Below, in pieces: positions 10,017 through 19,848 of a stretch of 36,574 nt of DNA. Every line of letters begins with the position of its first letter. The first letter of the stretch is position 1. The translations under genes and the position numbers were made by a program. The notes under the pieces are model-generated. The model was not told the DNA's origin, ran no database searches, and worked only from the letters and a program-made list of their open reading frames with translations. The DNA comes from Microbacteriaceae bacterium PS02343 (lineage in GTDB: Bacteria > Actinomycetota > Actinomycetes > Actinomycetales > Microbacteriaceae). The DNA is taken from positions 1-36,574 of the forward strand of contig JASCOA010000024.1 in the NCBI GenBank assembly GCA_029959365.1, given 5' to 3'.

Positions 10017-10260
10017 CGTGCGCACACGCGGCGATCATTCCCCGAGCGGACCGGATCGACCCCGATCGATGCCCGGAGCCTCCACTTCCCTCCCCGCGCC
10101 GCCTCGGTCGTGCGCCGAGGGCTCGAGCCCGCCTCGCAGCGCCGGAGAACGGTGATTCGACGGCTCCGACCGCCGGAATGCCCTCCACCGCTCGCCACTC
10201 GATGCTGATCTGGGGTTTTCTGGGCGTTAGCGCCGACATTCCCAGCAGTTTTCGCCTTTT
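10017..10260 (+). other. Gene-free stretch upstream of mraZ
   Basis: No coding region or RNA gene was recognised here. The last 60 bases are locally richer in T (TTTTC, TTTTCGCCTTTT) than the surroundings and probably carry upstream elements of the mraZ promoter. Together with the terminator and mraZ leader it makes the longest gene-free gap in the window (9965-10326). Confidence 0.6.
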
Positions 10261-10286
10261 GTGGGGCCTGGTGGAGTAAAGTGGAG
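10261..10286 (+). promoter_or_regulatory. Putative MraZ operator: three GTGGRG repeats in 10-base register
   Basis: GTGGGG at 10261, GTGGAG at 10271 and GTGGAG at 10281 recur exactly every ten bases, one helical turn, 41 bases upstream of the mraZ start. MraZ proteins are known to bind direct repeats of TGGG type spaced in this register and to repress their own operon. The repeats overlap the probable -10 box TAAAGT (10277-10282), which suits autorepression. Confidence 0.75.
10277..10282 (+). promoter_or_regulatory. Putative -10 box of the mraZ/dcw promoter
   Basis: TAAAGT sits between the second and third GTGGRG repeats. A start near 10289 would leave a leader of just under 40 bases containing the purine-rich ribosome binding site around 10312-10320. 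A -35 element is not clear. Confidence 0.5.
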
Positions 10287-10326
10287 GAAAGCGGCGACCG
10301 GCATCGAGAGACAGGGGGTGGGCACC

Positions 10327-10758
10327 GTGTTCCTCGGTACCTACGCACCGAAGCTCGATGAGAAGGGGCGCATCGTGCTGCCCGCCAAGTTCTGGGACGA
10401 GCTGGCGTCGGGCCTCGTGCTGACGCGCGGTCAGGAGCGCTGCATCTACGTGTTCCCGAACCGGGAGTTCGAGCAGGTGCACGAGAAGATCCGCCAGGCG
10501 CCCGTCACGAGCAAGACCGCGCGCGACTTCCTGCGCGTCTTCCTCTCCGGCGCGCACGCCGAGGTGCCGGACAAGCAGCGCCGCGTCACCATCCCCGCCG
10601 CCCTGCGGCAGTACGCGGGCCTCGACCGCGAGCTCACGGTCATCGGCGCGGGCAGCCGCGCCGAGATCTGGGACACCGCGGCCTGGGAGGCGTACTACGC
10701 CGAGCAGGAAGCCGAGTTCTCCGATGTGTCGGAGGAGGTGATCCCCGGCCTCTTCTGA
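10327..10758 (+). CDS. mraZ: Transcriptional regulator and cell division protein MraZ
   Basis: A 143-residue protein, the usual MraZ length, with two tandem AbrB-like SpoVT half-domains. Each carries the DxxxRxxxP hallmark: DEKGRIVLP (11-19) and DKQRRVTIP (82-90), the second with Arg for Gly. MraZ forms ring oligomers that bind direct repeats upstream of the division and cell wall cluster. GTG at 10327 follows a strong purine-rich site (AGGGGGTG); the open frame extends back to 10261 but that part is the operator region. It is the first gene of the cluster and lies 101 bases before rsmH. Confidence 0.96.
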   Translation: MFLGTYAPKLDEKGRIVLPAKFWDELASGLVLTRGQERCIYVFPNREFEQVHEKIRQAPVTSKTARDFLRVFLSGAHAEVPDKQRRVTIPAALRQYAGLDRELTVIGAGSRAEIWDTAAWEAYYAEQEAEFSDVSEEVIPGLF

Positions 10759-10859
10759 TCCCTGAGCGTCGACCCCCAGCCGACCGCCCTGGCGCACCTT
10801 CCCCGGTGCCAGGTCGCCGGATGGGGATCGATGGACAGGGGTCCAGCCGGAAGGAACCC

Positions 10860-11816
10860 ATGCAGCACCACGACCGCCACATCCCCGTACTGCTCGAGCG
10901 CTGCGTCGAGCTGCTCGCGCCCGCCCTGGAGCGGCCGGGTGCCGTGCTGCTCGACGCGACCCTCGGGCTGGGCGGCCACGCCGAGGCCTTCCTGCAGCGG
11001 TTCCCGCAGCTCACGCTGGTCGGTCTCGACCGCGACCAGAACGCGCTGGCCAAGACGGGGGAGCGGCTCGCACCGTTCGCCGACCGCATCCGCCTGGTGC
11101 ACGCGGTCTACGACGAGATCCCCGAGGTGCTCGAGGAGCAGGGCATCCTGGCGCTCGACGGGATCCTCTTCGACCTCGGCGTCTCGTCCATGCAGCTCGA
11201 CGAGGCCGACCGCGGCTTCGCCTACGCGCAGGACGCGCCCCTCGACATGCGCATGGACAACAGCACCGGCATCACCGCCGCCGACGTGCTGGCCGACTAC
11301 GACGAGTCGGAGCTGCGCCGCATCTTCTACGAGTACGGCGACGAGAAGCTCGCGCCCCGCTTCGCGAGCAGGATCGTCGCGCGCCGTCAGGAGCGGCCCA
11401 TCCTGCGCTCCGGCGACCTCGTCGAGCTCATCGCCGCGGCGACGCCCGCCGCCGTGCAGCGCGCGGGTCACCCGGCCAAGCGCGTCTTCCAGGCGCTGCG
11501 CATCGAGGTGAACCAGGAGCTCTCGGTGCTCGAGCGCGCGGTACCGAACGCCCTCGACTCGCTCGGCGTCGGCGGACGCATCGTCGTGCTGGCCTACCAG
11601 TCGCTCGAGGATCGGATCGTCAAGCGCGAGCTCGCCGCTCGCACCGCGAGCACGGCGCCGGCGGGTCTGCCCGTCGAGCTGCCGGAGCATGCGCCCCGTT
11701 TCAAAGCCCTGGTGCGCGGTGCCGAGCTCGCCAGCGACGAGGAACGTGCCGTGAACAGCCGAGCGACCCCCGTGCGCCTGCGCGCAGCCGAACGCATCCG
11801 CGAGGAGAACCGATGA
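10860..11816 (+). CDS. rsmH: 16S rRNA (cytosine(1402)-N(4))-methyltransferase RsmH (MraW)
   Basis: SAM-dependent N4 methylation of C1402 in the 16S rRNA P site. The 318-residue protein has the SAM-binding DATLGLGGH (32-40) and GLDRDQNA (55-62), then [19 protein letters not shown] and PLDMRMD, the family core. The C-terminal part has the expected [16 protein letters not shown] at 10860 is preceded by AAGGAA. The stop overlaps the start of the FtsL-like gene by four bases (ATGA), implying translational coupling. Length and motifs are complete. Confidence 0.97.
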   Translation: MQHHDRHIPVLLERCVELLAPALERPGAVLLDATLGLGGHAEAFLQRFPQLTLVGLDRDQNALAKTGERLAPFADRIRLVHAVYDEIPEVLEEQGILALDGILFDLGVSSMQLDEADRGFAYAQDAPLDMRMDNSTGITAADVLADYDESELRRIFYEYGDEKLAPRFASRIVARRQERPILRSGDLVELIAAATPAAVQRAGHPAKRVFQALRIEVNQELSVLERAVPNALDSLGVGGRIVVLAYQSLEDRIVKRELAARTASTAPAGLPVELPEHAPRFKALVRGAELASDEERAVNSRATPVRLRAAERIREENR

Positions 11817-12418
11817 GCGCCGCCCCGAACCTCCGCCGCCCGATCGCGCCCCTGGGCCGCCCGGCCGCCCCGGAGCGCCCCGCTCTGGTGCCGGTCGAGG
11901 TCGCTCCGAGCCGAGCGCAGCGCCGCGGGCGCCCGCGTCCGTTCTACGCCACCGTCACGCTCGGCGGAGTCTTCGCGGTCGTCGTCGCTCAGCTGCTGCT
12001 GAGCCTGGTCGTCTCCAACGGCGCCTACGAGCTCTCGACGCTCGCGAGCGACCGCGCAGCGCTGAACCGCGAGGAGCAGCAGCTCCGGGAGCGGATCGAC
12101 GTCTACGGCTCCCCGCAGAACCTCGCGACCGAGGCGGAGGCCCTCGGCATGGTCGCCAACGGCAGTTCGGCCGTGATCTGGCTCTCGAACGGAGCCGTCG
12201 AGGGCAACGTCAGCGCTGCCGAGCCCGGCTCGGGCGTCGTCGGCTCGCACGGCAACCTCGTCGCCAACTCGCTGCTCGCGCAGCAGGCGGCTGCGGCCGC
12301 CGCCGTCGGCGCCGCGACCGAGACGCCGACCGGTTCCGAGGACACGCCGGAGACCGCGACGGCTGCGGGCGGTGCGGCTCCGACAATGAGTGGGCTTCCG
12401 ACTCCCGCCACGCACTGA
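11813..12418 (+). CDS. ftsL: FtsL-like divisome protein
   Basis: A 201-residue bitopic membrane protein. A basic, Pro-rich cytoplasmic segment (1-44) precedes one membrane helix (about 45-68) and a short coiled-coil heptad region (about 70-97, with [10 protein letters not shown]), then the ASPENLEAE-like [16 protein letters not shown] (99-114) typical of actinobacterial FtsL/septum-initiator proteins. The remaining 90 residues form an Ala/Thr/Gly-rich extracellular tail with no recognisable fold. In the divisome, FtsL partners FtsQ and activates FtsW and the class B PBP. Assignment rests on topology, the coiled coil and the position between rsmH and the PBP gene. Confidence 0.88.
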   Translation: MSAAPNLRRPIAPLGRPAAPERPALVPVEVAPSRAQRRGRPRPFYATVTLGGVFAVVVAQLLLSLVVSNGAYELSTLASDRAALNREEQQLRERIDVYGSPQNLATEAEALGMVANGSSAVIWLSNGAVEGNVSAAEPGSGVVGSHGNLVANSLLAQQAAAAAAVGAATETPTGSEDTPETATAAGGAAPTMSGLPTPATH

Positions 12419-12449
12419 GCGTCGTCGTCGGAACGGGAAGGAACACCTC

Positions 12450-14219
12450 GTGAGGTACCCCGCACGCACGCGCGGCCGTCTGGTGCTCGCGCTGGTCGTC
12501 GTGCTCGCCCTCGTCGGCGTCTTCGTCGTCAGGCTCGTCGACCTGCAGGTCGTGCGCGCCGCCGACCTCTCGGAGCAGGCTGCTGGTCGCCGGGGGGTCG
12601 AGTCGACCGTCTACGGGCAGCGCGGCGAGATCACTGACGCGAACGGCATCGCCCTGGCCGACAGCGTCATGCGCTACGACCTCAAGGTCGACCCGGCCAA
12701 CGCCGAGGACAAGACGACCCGCGTCGACGGCGAGAAGATCGTCACCACCCGTGACGAGCTGCTCGCGCAGATCGCAGCCATCACGGGCGGCGACGCGGCG
12801 GAGTACGCCCGGCTCATCGACGAGCGCCTCGCCGAGGACCCCGATGCCAACTTCGCGAACCTCGCCAAGAACCTCGACGTCGACGCTTACAACGCCATCA
12901 ACGACCTCGGTATCGGCTGGGTGGGCTGGGACACGGTGCCGAGCCGCACCTACCCGCTCGGCGCGGTCGCGGGCAACCTGGTCGGCTTCATGGGCACGGA
13001 CGGCGCTCAGACCGGTCTCGAGCTGATGTACGACGACACCTGCCTCGGCGCCAGCAACGGCACCGAGACCTACGAGCGGAGCCCGGACGGCGTGCGGCTG
13101 CCCGGCAGCGCCGTGACCACCGATCCGGCGCAGGACGGCGGCACGCTGAAGCTCACGATCGACAGCGATCTGCAGTGGTTCGTGCAGCAGCGCCTCAGCG
13201 AGTACGCGCTGTCGCTCGGTGCGCAGTGGGGTGCCGCCGCGGTCGTCCGCGTCGCCGACGGCCACATCATGGCGATGGCCGACTACCCCTCCGTGGACCC
13301 CAACGACGTCAGCGGCGTCGGCACCGATGCGCTCGGATCGCGCGCCTTCTCCACGCCCGTCGAGCCCGGCTCGGTCATGAAGATGCCCGCGGCCGCCACG
13401 CTCCTCGACGAGAACGTCGCGGACCCGTACACGAGGGTCGAGACCCCGGGCTCGTGGACCGTCAATGGCGGCACGATCAACGACTGGTGGCCGCACGACA
13501 CGATCCCGCTCACGCTCACGGGCATCCTCATGAACTCCTCGAACACCGGCACCTCGATGCTCAGCGACAGGGTCGACGTGCAGACCCGCTGGCAGCACTT
13601 CGTCGACTTCGGCTTCGGGCAGAAGACCGCGGTCGACTTCTCCGGGGAGTCCGCCGGTCTGATCGGTTCCAGCGGCGCCTCCTGGGACGGCCTGACGAAG
13701 TACCTGGTCACCTTCGGCCAGGGCATGAGCGCCACGGTGGCGCAGATCGCCGGCGCTTACCAGGCGCTCGGCAACGACGGCGTCAAGATGCCGCTGACCC
13801 TCGTCGAGGGCTGCGAGTGGCCCGACGGCACGGTCACCGATGCCCCGAGCACCGAGGGCACCCGCGTGATGGAGTCGCAGTCCTCCGTCGAGCTGCGCGG
13901 CATGCTCGAGAGCGTGGTCAACGAGGGCTACGCGTCGAGCTACTTCGACATCCCCGGCTACAACGTCTCGGCCAAGACCGGCACCGGTGAGGTCGCGATC
14001 GACGGCGCCTACACTGCCGAGCGCACGCTCTCCGTCGCCGGCGTCGCCCCGTCCGAGAACCCGGAGTACGCGGTCGTGGTCACCTACTACCGGCCCGCGA
14101 ACAGCAAGGCCTCGTCGTCGGTCGCCGAGCCCTTCAGTAAGATCATGAGCCAGGTGCTGCAGACCTACCGCGTGCCGACCTCGACGGTCGACCCGGTCGG
14201 GTACCCGACCACGTGGTGA
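12450..14219 (+). CDS. pbpB: Septal class B penicillin-binding protein (FtsI/PBP3-like transpeptidase)
   Basis: Crosslinks new peptidoglycan at the septum. The 589-residue protein has a short cytoplasmic tail, a membrane anchor (about 10-28), a dimerisation/pedestal domain beginning RGEITDANGIALA (58-70) and a transpeptidase domain. Catalytic motifs are SVMK (Ser308 and Lys311), SSN (363-365) and KTG (509-511). The SxxK motif reads PGSVMK rather than the more usual PGSVFK. No PASTA domain is present. GTG at 12450 is preceded by GGGAAGGA; the earlier open frame overlaps ftsL and is not used. It is followed by murE after 25 bases. FtsW, encoded further on, is its glycosyltransferase partner. 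Confidence 0.95.
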   Translation: MRYPARTRGRLVLALVVVLALVGVFVVRLVDLQVVRAADLSEQAAGRRGVESTVYGQRGEITDANGIALADSVMRYDLKVDPANAEDKTTRVDGEKIVTTRDELLAQIAAITGGDAAEYARLIDERLAEDPDANFANLAKNLDVDAYNAINDLGIGWVGWDTVPSRTYPLGAVAGNLVGFMGTDGAQTGLELMYDDTCLGASNGTETYERSPDGVRLPGSAVTTDPAQDGGTLKLTIDSDLQWFVQQRLSEYALSLGAQWGAAAVVRVADGHIMAMADYPSVDPNDVSGVGTDALGSRAFSTPVEPGSVMKMPAAATLLDENVADPYTRVETPGSWTVNGGTINDWWPHDTIPLTLTGILMNSSNTGTSMLSDRVDVQTRWQHFVDFGFGQKTAVDFSGESAGLIGSSGASWDGLTKYLVTFGQGMSATVAQIAGAYQALGNDGVKMPLTLVEGCEWPDGTVTDAPSTEGTRVMESQSSVELRGMLESVVNEGYASSYFDIPGYNVSAKTGTGEVAIDGAYTAERTLSVAGVAPSENPEYAVVVTYYRPANSKASSSVAEPFSKIMSQVLQTYRVPTSTVDPVGYPTTW

Positions 14220-14244
14220 GCGGCATCCCGACGAGAGGCGCAGC

Positions 14245-15792
14245 GTGACCGAGGCATCCCCGGTGATCCGTCCGGAGCATCCCTCGGCCCGATCGCTCGG
14301 CGCGCTCGTCGAGGACTCCGGTGTCGAGGTGCGCGGCAGCGTGCAGGGCGTGCACGTGACCGGCGTGAGCCTGAGCAGCCGCGAGGTGCTGCCCGGCGAC
14401 CTGTACGTCGCGCTGCGCGGCGATCGGGCTCACGGGGCGGCGTACACCGAGCAGGCGCGCGACGCCGGCGCCGTGGCGGTGGTGACGGATGCGCAGGGCG
14501 CCGAGCTCGCCGCATCCGCCGGCCTGCCCATCCTCGTCGTCGACGACCCGAGGCTCGCCCTCGGCGACCTCTCCGCCTGGGTCTATCAGACGGACGAGCA
14601 CCGCCCCGCCCTCTTCGGCGTGACCGGCACGAACGGCAAGACCTCCACCTCCTACCTGCTCGACGGGCTGCTGCGGCAGCTCGGCCTGACGACCGGCCTG
14701 AGCACGACGGCCGAGCGCCGTGCCGGCGACCTCGTGGTCGAGGCCAAGCTCACGACCCCCGAGGCCCCGGAGCTGCACGCGCTGCTCGCGCGGATGCGGG
14801 AGTCGGAGGTGCGCGCCGCCGTGATCGAGGTCTCCTCGCACGCGCTGGGCCGGCACCGCATCGACGGGCTGCTCTTCGACGTCGTCGGCTTCACGAACCT
14901 GAGCCACGACCACCTCGACGAGTACGCCGACATGGACGAGTACTTCGCGGTCAAGCTGCAGCTCTTCCACCCGGACCACGCCAAGCGCGGCGTCGCGAGC
15001 CTCGACACGCCGTGGGGCGCCCGGGTGCTCGAGGAGTCCCGCATCCCGGTCACGACCGTCGCCCTGGCGGAGTCCGGCGCGTCGCCCGATTGGACGGTCA
15101 CCGTCCTCGAGGAGCGCGTCGACCGGACCGTGTTCCGGCTCAGCGGGCCCGAGGACCGGGAGCTCGTCACGAGCGTGCCCCTGCTGGGCCGCCACATGGC
15201 CTCGAACGCGGGGCTCGCCATCGTGATGCTCGTGGAGGCCGGCTTCGACCTCGACGCGATCGGCCAGGCGCTCGGGGACGACGGCATCGACGCCTTCCTG
15301 CCGGGCCGCATCGAGCGGGTCTCGGGAGAGCGCGGGCCCGCGCTCTTCGTCGACTTCGGGCACAGCCCGGAGGCCTTCCGCACCACGCTCGAGGCGCTGC
15401 GCCGTTTCACCGAGGGCGGCATCGTCATGGTCTTCTCCGCGAACGGCGACCGCGATCACAGCAAGCGCGAGGCGATGGGCGCCATCCCCGCCGAGCTCGC
15501 CGACCACCTCATCGTGACCGATCTGAACCCGCGCACGGAGGACCCCGCGTCCATCCGCGCGGTGCTCCTCGACGCGGCACGGGCGACGGCGCCCGGCAAG
15601 CCGGTCGAGGAGATCGCCGACCCGACCGCGGCCATCCGACGCGCGGTCGAGCTGGCGGGGCCGGGCGACAGCATCCTCTGGGCCGGACCCGGCCACCAGG
15701 AGTACCGAGAGATCGGCGCCGACAAGGTGCCGTACTCCGCGCGATCCGAGGCGCGACTCGCGCTGCAGGACGCCGGATGGGAGCCCGCATGA
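14245..15792 (+). CDS. murE: UDP-N-acetylmuramyl-tripeptide synthetase MurE, atypical substrate pocket
   Basis: Adds the third stem-peptide residue to UDP-MurNAc-L-Ala-D-Glu in the cytoplasm. The 515-residue protein has the Mur-ligase P-loop GTNGKTS (128-134), TTPEAPELH (170-178), EVSSHAL (195-201), the lysine that is carbamylated in the family (Lys237 in FAVKLQLF) and GDRD (401-404). The residues that read the incoming amino acid differ from meso-DAP enzymes: DNPR is LNPR (427-430), and the GKGHED segment is GPGHQE (481-486), so both acidic contacts to the distal amino group are lost. This suggests a residue other than meso-DAP, such as homoserine. GTG at 14245 follows CGAGAGG. The stop overlaps murF by four bases. 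Confidence 0.94.
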   Translation: MTEASPVIRPEHPSARSLGALVEDSGVEVRGSVQGVHVTGVSLSSREVLPGDLYVALRGDRAHGAAYTEQARDAGAVAVVTDAQGAELAASAGLPILVVDDPRLALGDLSAWVYQTDEHRPALFGVTGTNGKTSTSYLLDGLLRQLGLTTGLSTTAERRAGDLVVEAKLTTPEAPELHALLARMRESEVRAAVIEVSSHALGRHRIDGLLFDVVGFTNLSHDHLDEYADMDEYFAVKLQLFHPDHAKRGVASLDTPWGARVLEESRIPVTTVALAESGASPDWTVTVLEERVDRTVFRLSGPEDRELVTSVPLLGRHMASNAGLAIVMLVEAGFDLDAIGQALGDDGIDAFLPGRIERVSGERGPALFVDFGHSPEAFRTTLEALRRFTEGGIVMVFSANGDRDHSKREAMGAIPAELADHLIVTDLNPRTEDPASIRAVLLDAARATAPGKPVEEIADPTAAIRRAVELAGPGDSILWAGPGHQEYREIGADKVPYSARSEARLALQDAGWEPA

Positions 15793-17225
15793 TCGCCCTG
15801 ACACTCGCCGACCTCGTCGGCATCCTCGACGCGCGCCTCGTGCTCGCGCCCGGGACGACGGAGGAGACCGTCGTCGACGGCGCCGTCGAGACGAACACGA
15901 AGGACCTGCTGCCCGGCGGCGTCTTCGTCGCGCTGCCCGGCGAGACCACCGACGGCCACCGCTTCGCCGACGCCGCGATCGCGGCCGGCGCCGTGCTGCT
16001 GATCGTGGAGCGCGAGCTGGAGCTCGCGACGCCCGTGCCGCAGCTCGTCGTCGCGAACGGCGTGCAGGCGCTCGCGGCGCTCGCGCGCGAGGTCGTCGCC
16101 CGCGTGCGCGCGCAGGGCTCGCTGCAGGTCGTCGGCATCACGGGCTCGAACGGCAAGACCACGACCAAGAACCTGGTCGGCGCGATCCTCTCGGCCGAGG
16201 CGCCGACCGTCGCCCCGCGCGAGAGCTTCAACAATCACGTGGGCGCTCCGATCTCGATGCTGCGCATCGACCACGGCACCCGCTACCTCGTCGTCGAGAT
16301 GGGCGCGAGCGGTGCCGGCCAGATCCAGCACCTCGTCTCGATCGTCGTGCCCGACGTCTCGGCCGTGCTCAAGATCGGCATGTCGCACGTCGGCAAGTTC
16401 GGCGGCATCGAGGCGACGGCCGAGGAGAAGGCCGCGATCGTCCGCGTGCTGCCCGAGTCGGCGACCGCGATCCTCAACCACGACGACCATCGCGTCGCCG
16501 CCATGGCCGCCCAGACGGCCGCGACGGTGCGCTGGTTCGGCCTCGAGGGCGGCGACCTGCGCGCCGAGGAGATCGTCGGCACGGCCACCGGCACCGCCTT
16601 CACGCTCGTCGCGGGGGAGCGGCGCCTGCCCGTCTCGCTGCGCATCCTCGGCGAGCACCACGTCATGAACGCCCTCGCCGCGCTCAGCATCGCCGACGAG
16701 CTCGGCGTGCCGCTCGAGCGCGCCGTTGCCGCGATCGAGCAGGTCGCCCGCGCCGAGCGCTGGCGCATGGAGGTGCTGCGCCCGCAGGAGGGCGTGGTGC
16801 TCATCAACGACGCGTACAACGCCAACCCCGAGTCGATCGCCGCCGCGCTCAAGACGCTCGCGCAGATCACCGAGCCCGGTCAGCGCCGAATCGCGGTGCT
16901 CGGCGAGATGGCCGAGCTCGGCGAGCACGCCGACGAGGAGCACGACCGCATCGGCCGCCTCGTGGTGCGCCTCGGCATCGAGCAGCTCTACGTCGTCGGC
17001 CATGGCGCGCGGCACATCCACAACGCCGCCGGACTCGAGGGCTCATGGGACGGCGAGTCCGTGTACCTCGAGACGCACGACGAGGCCTACCATCGGATCC
17101 GTGAAGACCTTCGCCCCGGAGACGTCGTGCTCGTGAAGTCCTCGCGCATCGCGGGCCTGCGCCATCTCGGCGACCGCATCGCCGGCATCGGCGCCGATGG
17201 AGCTCCGCTGGAGCCGGTAGCATGA
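15789..17225 (+). CDS. murF: UDP-N-acetylmuramoyl-tripeptide--D-alanyl-D-alanine ligase MurF
   Basis: Adds D-Ala-D-Ala to the UDP-MurNAc tripeptide, completing the soluble pentapeptide precursor. The 478-residue protein has the N-terminal MurF domain (DTRxxxPGxxFVAL-like, here [18 protein letters not shown]), the P-loop GSNGKTTTK (119-127), the central FNNHVGAP and [10 protein letters not shown] segments, and [11 protein letters not shown] with [10 protein letters not shown] in the C-terminal part. Length is normal. ATG at 15789 lies in an ATGA overlap with murE, and the stop overlaps mraY in the same way, so translation of the three genes is probably coupled. Confidence 0.97.
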   Translation: MIALTLADLVGILDARLVLAPGTTEETVVDGAVETNTKDLLPGGVFVALPGETTDGHRFADAAIAAGAVLLIVERELELATPVPQLVVANGVQALAALAREVVARVRAQGSLQVVGITGSNGKTTTKNLVGAILSAEAPTVAPRESFNNHVGAPISMLRIDHGTRYLVVEMGASGAGQIQHLVSIVVPDVSAVLKIGMSHVGKFGGIEATAEEKAAIVRVLPESATAILNHDDHRVAAMAAQTAATVRWFGLEGGDLRAEEIVGTATGTAFTLVAGERRLPVSLRILGEHHVMNALAALSIADELGVPLERAVAAIEQVARAERWRMEVLRPQEGVVLINDAYNANPESIAAALKTLAQITEPGQRRIAVLGEMAELGEHADEEHDRIGRLVVRLGIEQLYVVGHGARHIHNAAGLEGSWDGESVYLETHDEAYHRIREDLRPGDVVLVKSSRIAGLRHLGDRIAGIGADGAPLEPVA

Positions 17226-18322
17226 TCGCGCTCCTCCTCGCGGGCGGCATCTCGATGGTGTTCACGCTCGTGGCCACGCCCCTGTTCGTGCGCCTGTTCC
17301 GCCGGCTCCGATGGGGCCAGTTCGTGCGCGTGGACACGGCCGTCGACCACCAGACCAAGCGCGGCACGCCCACCATGGGCGGCATCGTCTTCATCACCGG
17401 TGCGCTGCTCGGCTACTTCCTCGGCAAGATCCCGACGCTGGACGAGTTCGGCTACAGCGCATCCGCTCTGCTGGTGATCATGCTCATGGTCGGGCTCGGG
17501 CTCGTGGGGTTCCTCGACGACTTCATCAAGATCAGCCGCCAGCGCAGTCTCGGGCTCACCCCGTGGGCCAAGATCGCCGGTCAGGTGCTCATCGCGAGCG
17601 TCTTCGCAGTGCTCGCGCTGAACTTCCCCGACCGCAACGGTCAGACCCCGGCCTCGAGCGCGATCTCCTTCATCCGCGACATCCCGCAGCTCGACTTCCG
17701 CACGCTCGGGCTCGTGGTCGGCGGCATCCTCTTCGCGATCTGGGTGCTGCTCATCGTCGTGTCGACCTCGAACGGCGTAAACATCGCCGACGGGCTCGAC
17801 GGCCTGGCCACCGGCGCCTCGATCTTCTCGATCGGCTCGTTCATCTTCATCGGCTTCTGGCAGTTCAACCAGTCGTGCGTGAACCTCGCCGGCGACGATC
17901 CCTTCCTCTACAAGTGCTACGAGGCGCGCGACCCGATGGATCTCGCGATCCTCGCGACCGCCATCACCGGCGGTCTCATCGGCTTCCTGTGGTGGAACAC
18001 CTCGCCCGCGCAGATCTTCATGGGCGACACCGGTTCGCTGGCCCTCGGCGGGGCGCTCGCCGGCCTCGCGATCCTCAGCCGGACCGAGCTGCTGCTCGTG
18101 CTCATCGGCGGCCTCTTCGTCATCTCCGCCGGGTCGGTGGTGCTGCAGCGGGCGAGCATGAAGATCCGCAAGAAGCGCATCTTCAGGATGAGCCCCATCC
18201 ACCACCACTTCGAGCTCAAGGGCTGGGCCGAGGTCACGGTCGTGGTGCGCTTCTGGATCATCGCGGCGCTCTGCGTCGCCGGCGGCGTGGGCCTCTTCTA
18301 CCTCGAGTGGGTCAGCCGTTGA
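17222..18322 (+). CDS. mraY: Phospho-N-acetylmuramoyl-pentapeptide transferase MraY
   Basis: Transfers phospho-MurNAc-pentapeptide to undecaprenyl phosphate, making lipid I at the membrane. The 366-residue, multi-pass protein contains GTPTMGG, the Asp pair in [31 protein letters not shown] and [11 protein letters not shown], all hallmarks of MraY, with about ten predicted membrane helices. One cytoplasm-distal loop (around [23 protein letters not shown]) has two cysteines. ATG at 17222 overlaps the murF stop by four bases. The lipid carrier it uses is a prenyl phosphate; the upstream idsA product could feed that pathway, though this is inference. Confidence 0.97.
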   Translation: MIALLLAGGISMVFTLVATPLFVRLFRRLRWGQFVRVDTAVDHQTKRGTPTMGGIVFITGALLGYFLGKIPTLDEFGYSASALLVIMLMVGLGLVGFLDDFIKISRQRSLGLTPWAKIAGQVLIASVFAVLALNFPDRNGQTPASSAISFIRDIPQLDFRTLGLVVGGILFAIWVLLIVVSTSNGVNIADGLDGLATGASIFSIGSFIFIGFWQFNQSCVNLAGDDPFLYKCYEARDPMDLAILATAITGGLIGFLWWNTSPAQIFMGDTGSLALGGALAGLAILSRTELLLVLIGGLFVISAGSVVLQRASMKIRKKRIFRMSPIHHHFELKGWAEVTVVVRFWIIAALCVAGGVGLFYLEWVSR

Positions 18323-19848
18323 GCGCGGCCGACCGGCTCGACGCCCTGACGAGCTGGCACGCCGACTGGAGCGGGCTGCGCGTCGGCGTGCTCGGGCTCG
18401 GCGTGACCGGCTTCGCCGTGGCGGACACCCTCGTCGAGCTCGGTGCGCAGGTGCTCGTCGTCGCATCGACGGCTCCGGCCGACCAGGTCGAGCTGCTCGA
18501 CGTCATCGGCTCGGGCTTCGTGCAGCAGGACGACCTCTCCACGCCGCCGTCGGCGCTCCTCGACCTCGACCCCGAGCTGCTGATCGTCTCGCCCGGCTTC
18601 CACCCCGACCACGCCCTGCTGCTCTGGGCCGCTGAGTGCGGCATCCCGCTCTGGGGCGACATCGAGCTCGCCTGGCGCCTGCGCGACAAGGTGGGGGAGC
18701 CGGCCGACTGGATCCTCGTCACCGGCACGAACGGCAAGACCACCACGACCCAGCTGACCGCCTCGATCCTCGCGGCCGACGGCGTGCGGGTCGCCCCCGT
18801 CGGCAACATCGGCACCCCGGTGCTCGATGCGATCCGCGATCCCGAGGGCTTCCGGACCCTCGTCGTCGAGCTCTCCAGCTACCAGCTGCACGCCCTGCCG
18901 CTCACGGGCCCGGGCGCCCTGCATCCGCTCGCCAGCGTCTGCCTCAACCTCGCCGACGACCACCTGGACTGGCACGGCAGCGCCGATGCGTACCGAGCCG
19001 CGAAGGGCAAGGTCTACGAGAACACCCGCGTCGCCTGCGTCTACAACAAGGACGATGCCGCGACGCAGCGGATGGTCGAAGAGGCCGACGTGCACGAGGG
19101 CGCCCGCGCCATCGGCTTCACGCTCGGCATGCCGGGCCCGAGCGACTTCGGCCTGGTCGAGGACCTGCTGGTCGACCGCGCCTTCCTCGAGACCCGTCGC
19201 GACCAGGCGCTCGAGCTGGTGACGCTGGCCGACCTGCGCTCGGTCGGGCTCGACGCGCCGCATCTCGTCGCCGACGTGCTCGCCGCGAGCGCCCTCGCCC
19301 GCGCGGCCGGAGTGCCGGCCCCGGTGGTGCGCGAGGCGCTGCTCGGCTTCCGCGTCGACCACCATCGCACCGAGACCGTGGCGGTCGCCGACGAGGTGCG
19401 CTGGGTCGACGATTCCAAGGCCACCAACCCGCACGCCGCCGAGGCCTCGCTGCGCGCCTTCGACCCGGTCGTGTGGATCGTGGGCGGTCAGCTCAAGGGT
19501 GTGGAGATCGCTCCGCTCGTCAAGCGGCACGCGAAGCGCCTCAGCGCGGTCGTGCTCATCGGCACGGAACGAGAGCCGCTGCGCGAGGCGTTCGCGCGAC
19601 ACGCGCCCGCGGTGACGCTGCTCGAGGCGTCGAGCGCCGACACTGAGGGGGTCATGCCCGACGCGGTCCGCTTGTCGGCCGGGGTCGCGCGGCCCGGGGA
19701 CACCGTGCTCCTCGCACCGTCCGCGGCCTCGCTCGACCAGTTCGCCGGGTATGCCGACCGAGGTCGCCGCTTCGCGGCCGCCGTGACGCAGTTCCTGGGA
19801 GGTGACGCGGATGGACCGGAAGCCGCGCACCGCGCACCCGGTGACTGA
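18319..19848 (+). CDS. murD: UDP-N-acetylmuramoylalanine--D-glutamate ligase MurD
   Basis: Adds D-glutamate to UDP-MurNAc-L-Ala. The 509-residue protein has an N-terminal Rossmann-like domain ([14 protein letters not shown]), the P-loop TGTNGKTTT (135-143), [13 protein letters not shown] and [11 protein letters not shown], and a C-terminal domain with [12 protein letters not shown] and GGQLKG. The start is taken as TTG at 18319 in a TTGA overlap with mraY; no ATG or GTG lies nearby in frame before the conserved domain and the ribosome binding site (GAGTGGG) is weak, so expression probably depends on coupling to mraY. The last 38 bases overlap ftsW, which gives a C-terminal tail ending in APGD. 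Confidence 0.95.
   Translation: MSAADRLDALTSWHADWSGLRVGVLGLGVTGFAVADTLVELGAQVLVVASTAPADQVELLDVIGSGFVQQDDLSTPPSALLDLDPELLIVSPGFHPDHALLLWAAECGIPLWGDIELAWRLRDKVGEPADWILVTGTNGKTTTTQLTASILAADGVRVAPVGNIGTPVLDAIRDPEGFRTLVVELSSYQLHALPLTGPGALHPLASVCLNLADDHLDWHGSADAYRAAKGKVYENTRVACVYNKDDAATQRMVEEADVHEGARAIGFTLGMPGPSDFGLVEDLLVDRAFLETRRDQALELVTLADLRSVGLDAPHLVADVLAASALARAAGVPAPVVREALLGFRVDHHRTETVAVADEVRWVDDSKATNPHAAEASLRAFDPVVWIVGGQLKGVEIAPLVKRHAKRLSAVVLIGTEREPLREAFARHAPAVTLLEASSADTEGVMPDAVRLSAGVARPGDTVLLAPSAASLDQFAGYADRGRRFAAAVTQFLGGDADGPEAAHRAPGD

Noticed and set aside
10261-10326. N-terminal extension of MraZ
   Set aside because: The added 22 residues would be encoded by the operator repeats and leader; the standard 143-residue MraZ starts at 10327 with a good ribosome binding site.
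12210-13598. Open frame antisense to the ftsL end and pbpB
   Set aside because: It overlaps the transpeptidase gene completely and shows no domain; it is a reading-frame shadow.
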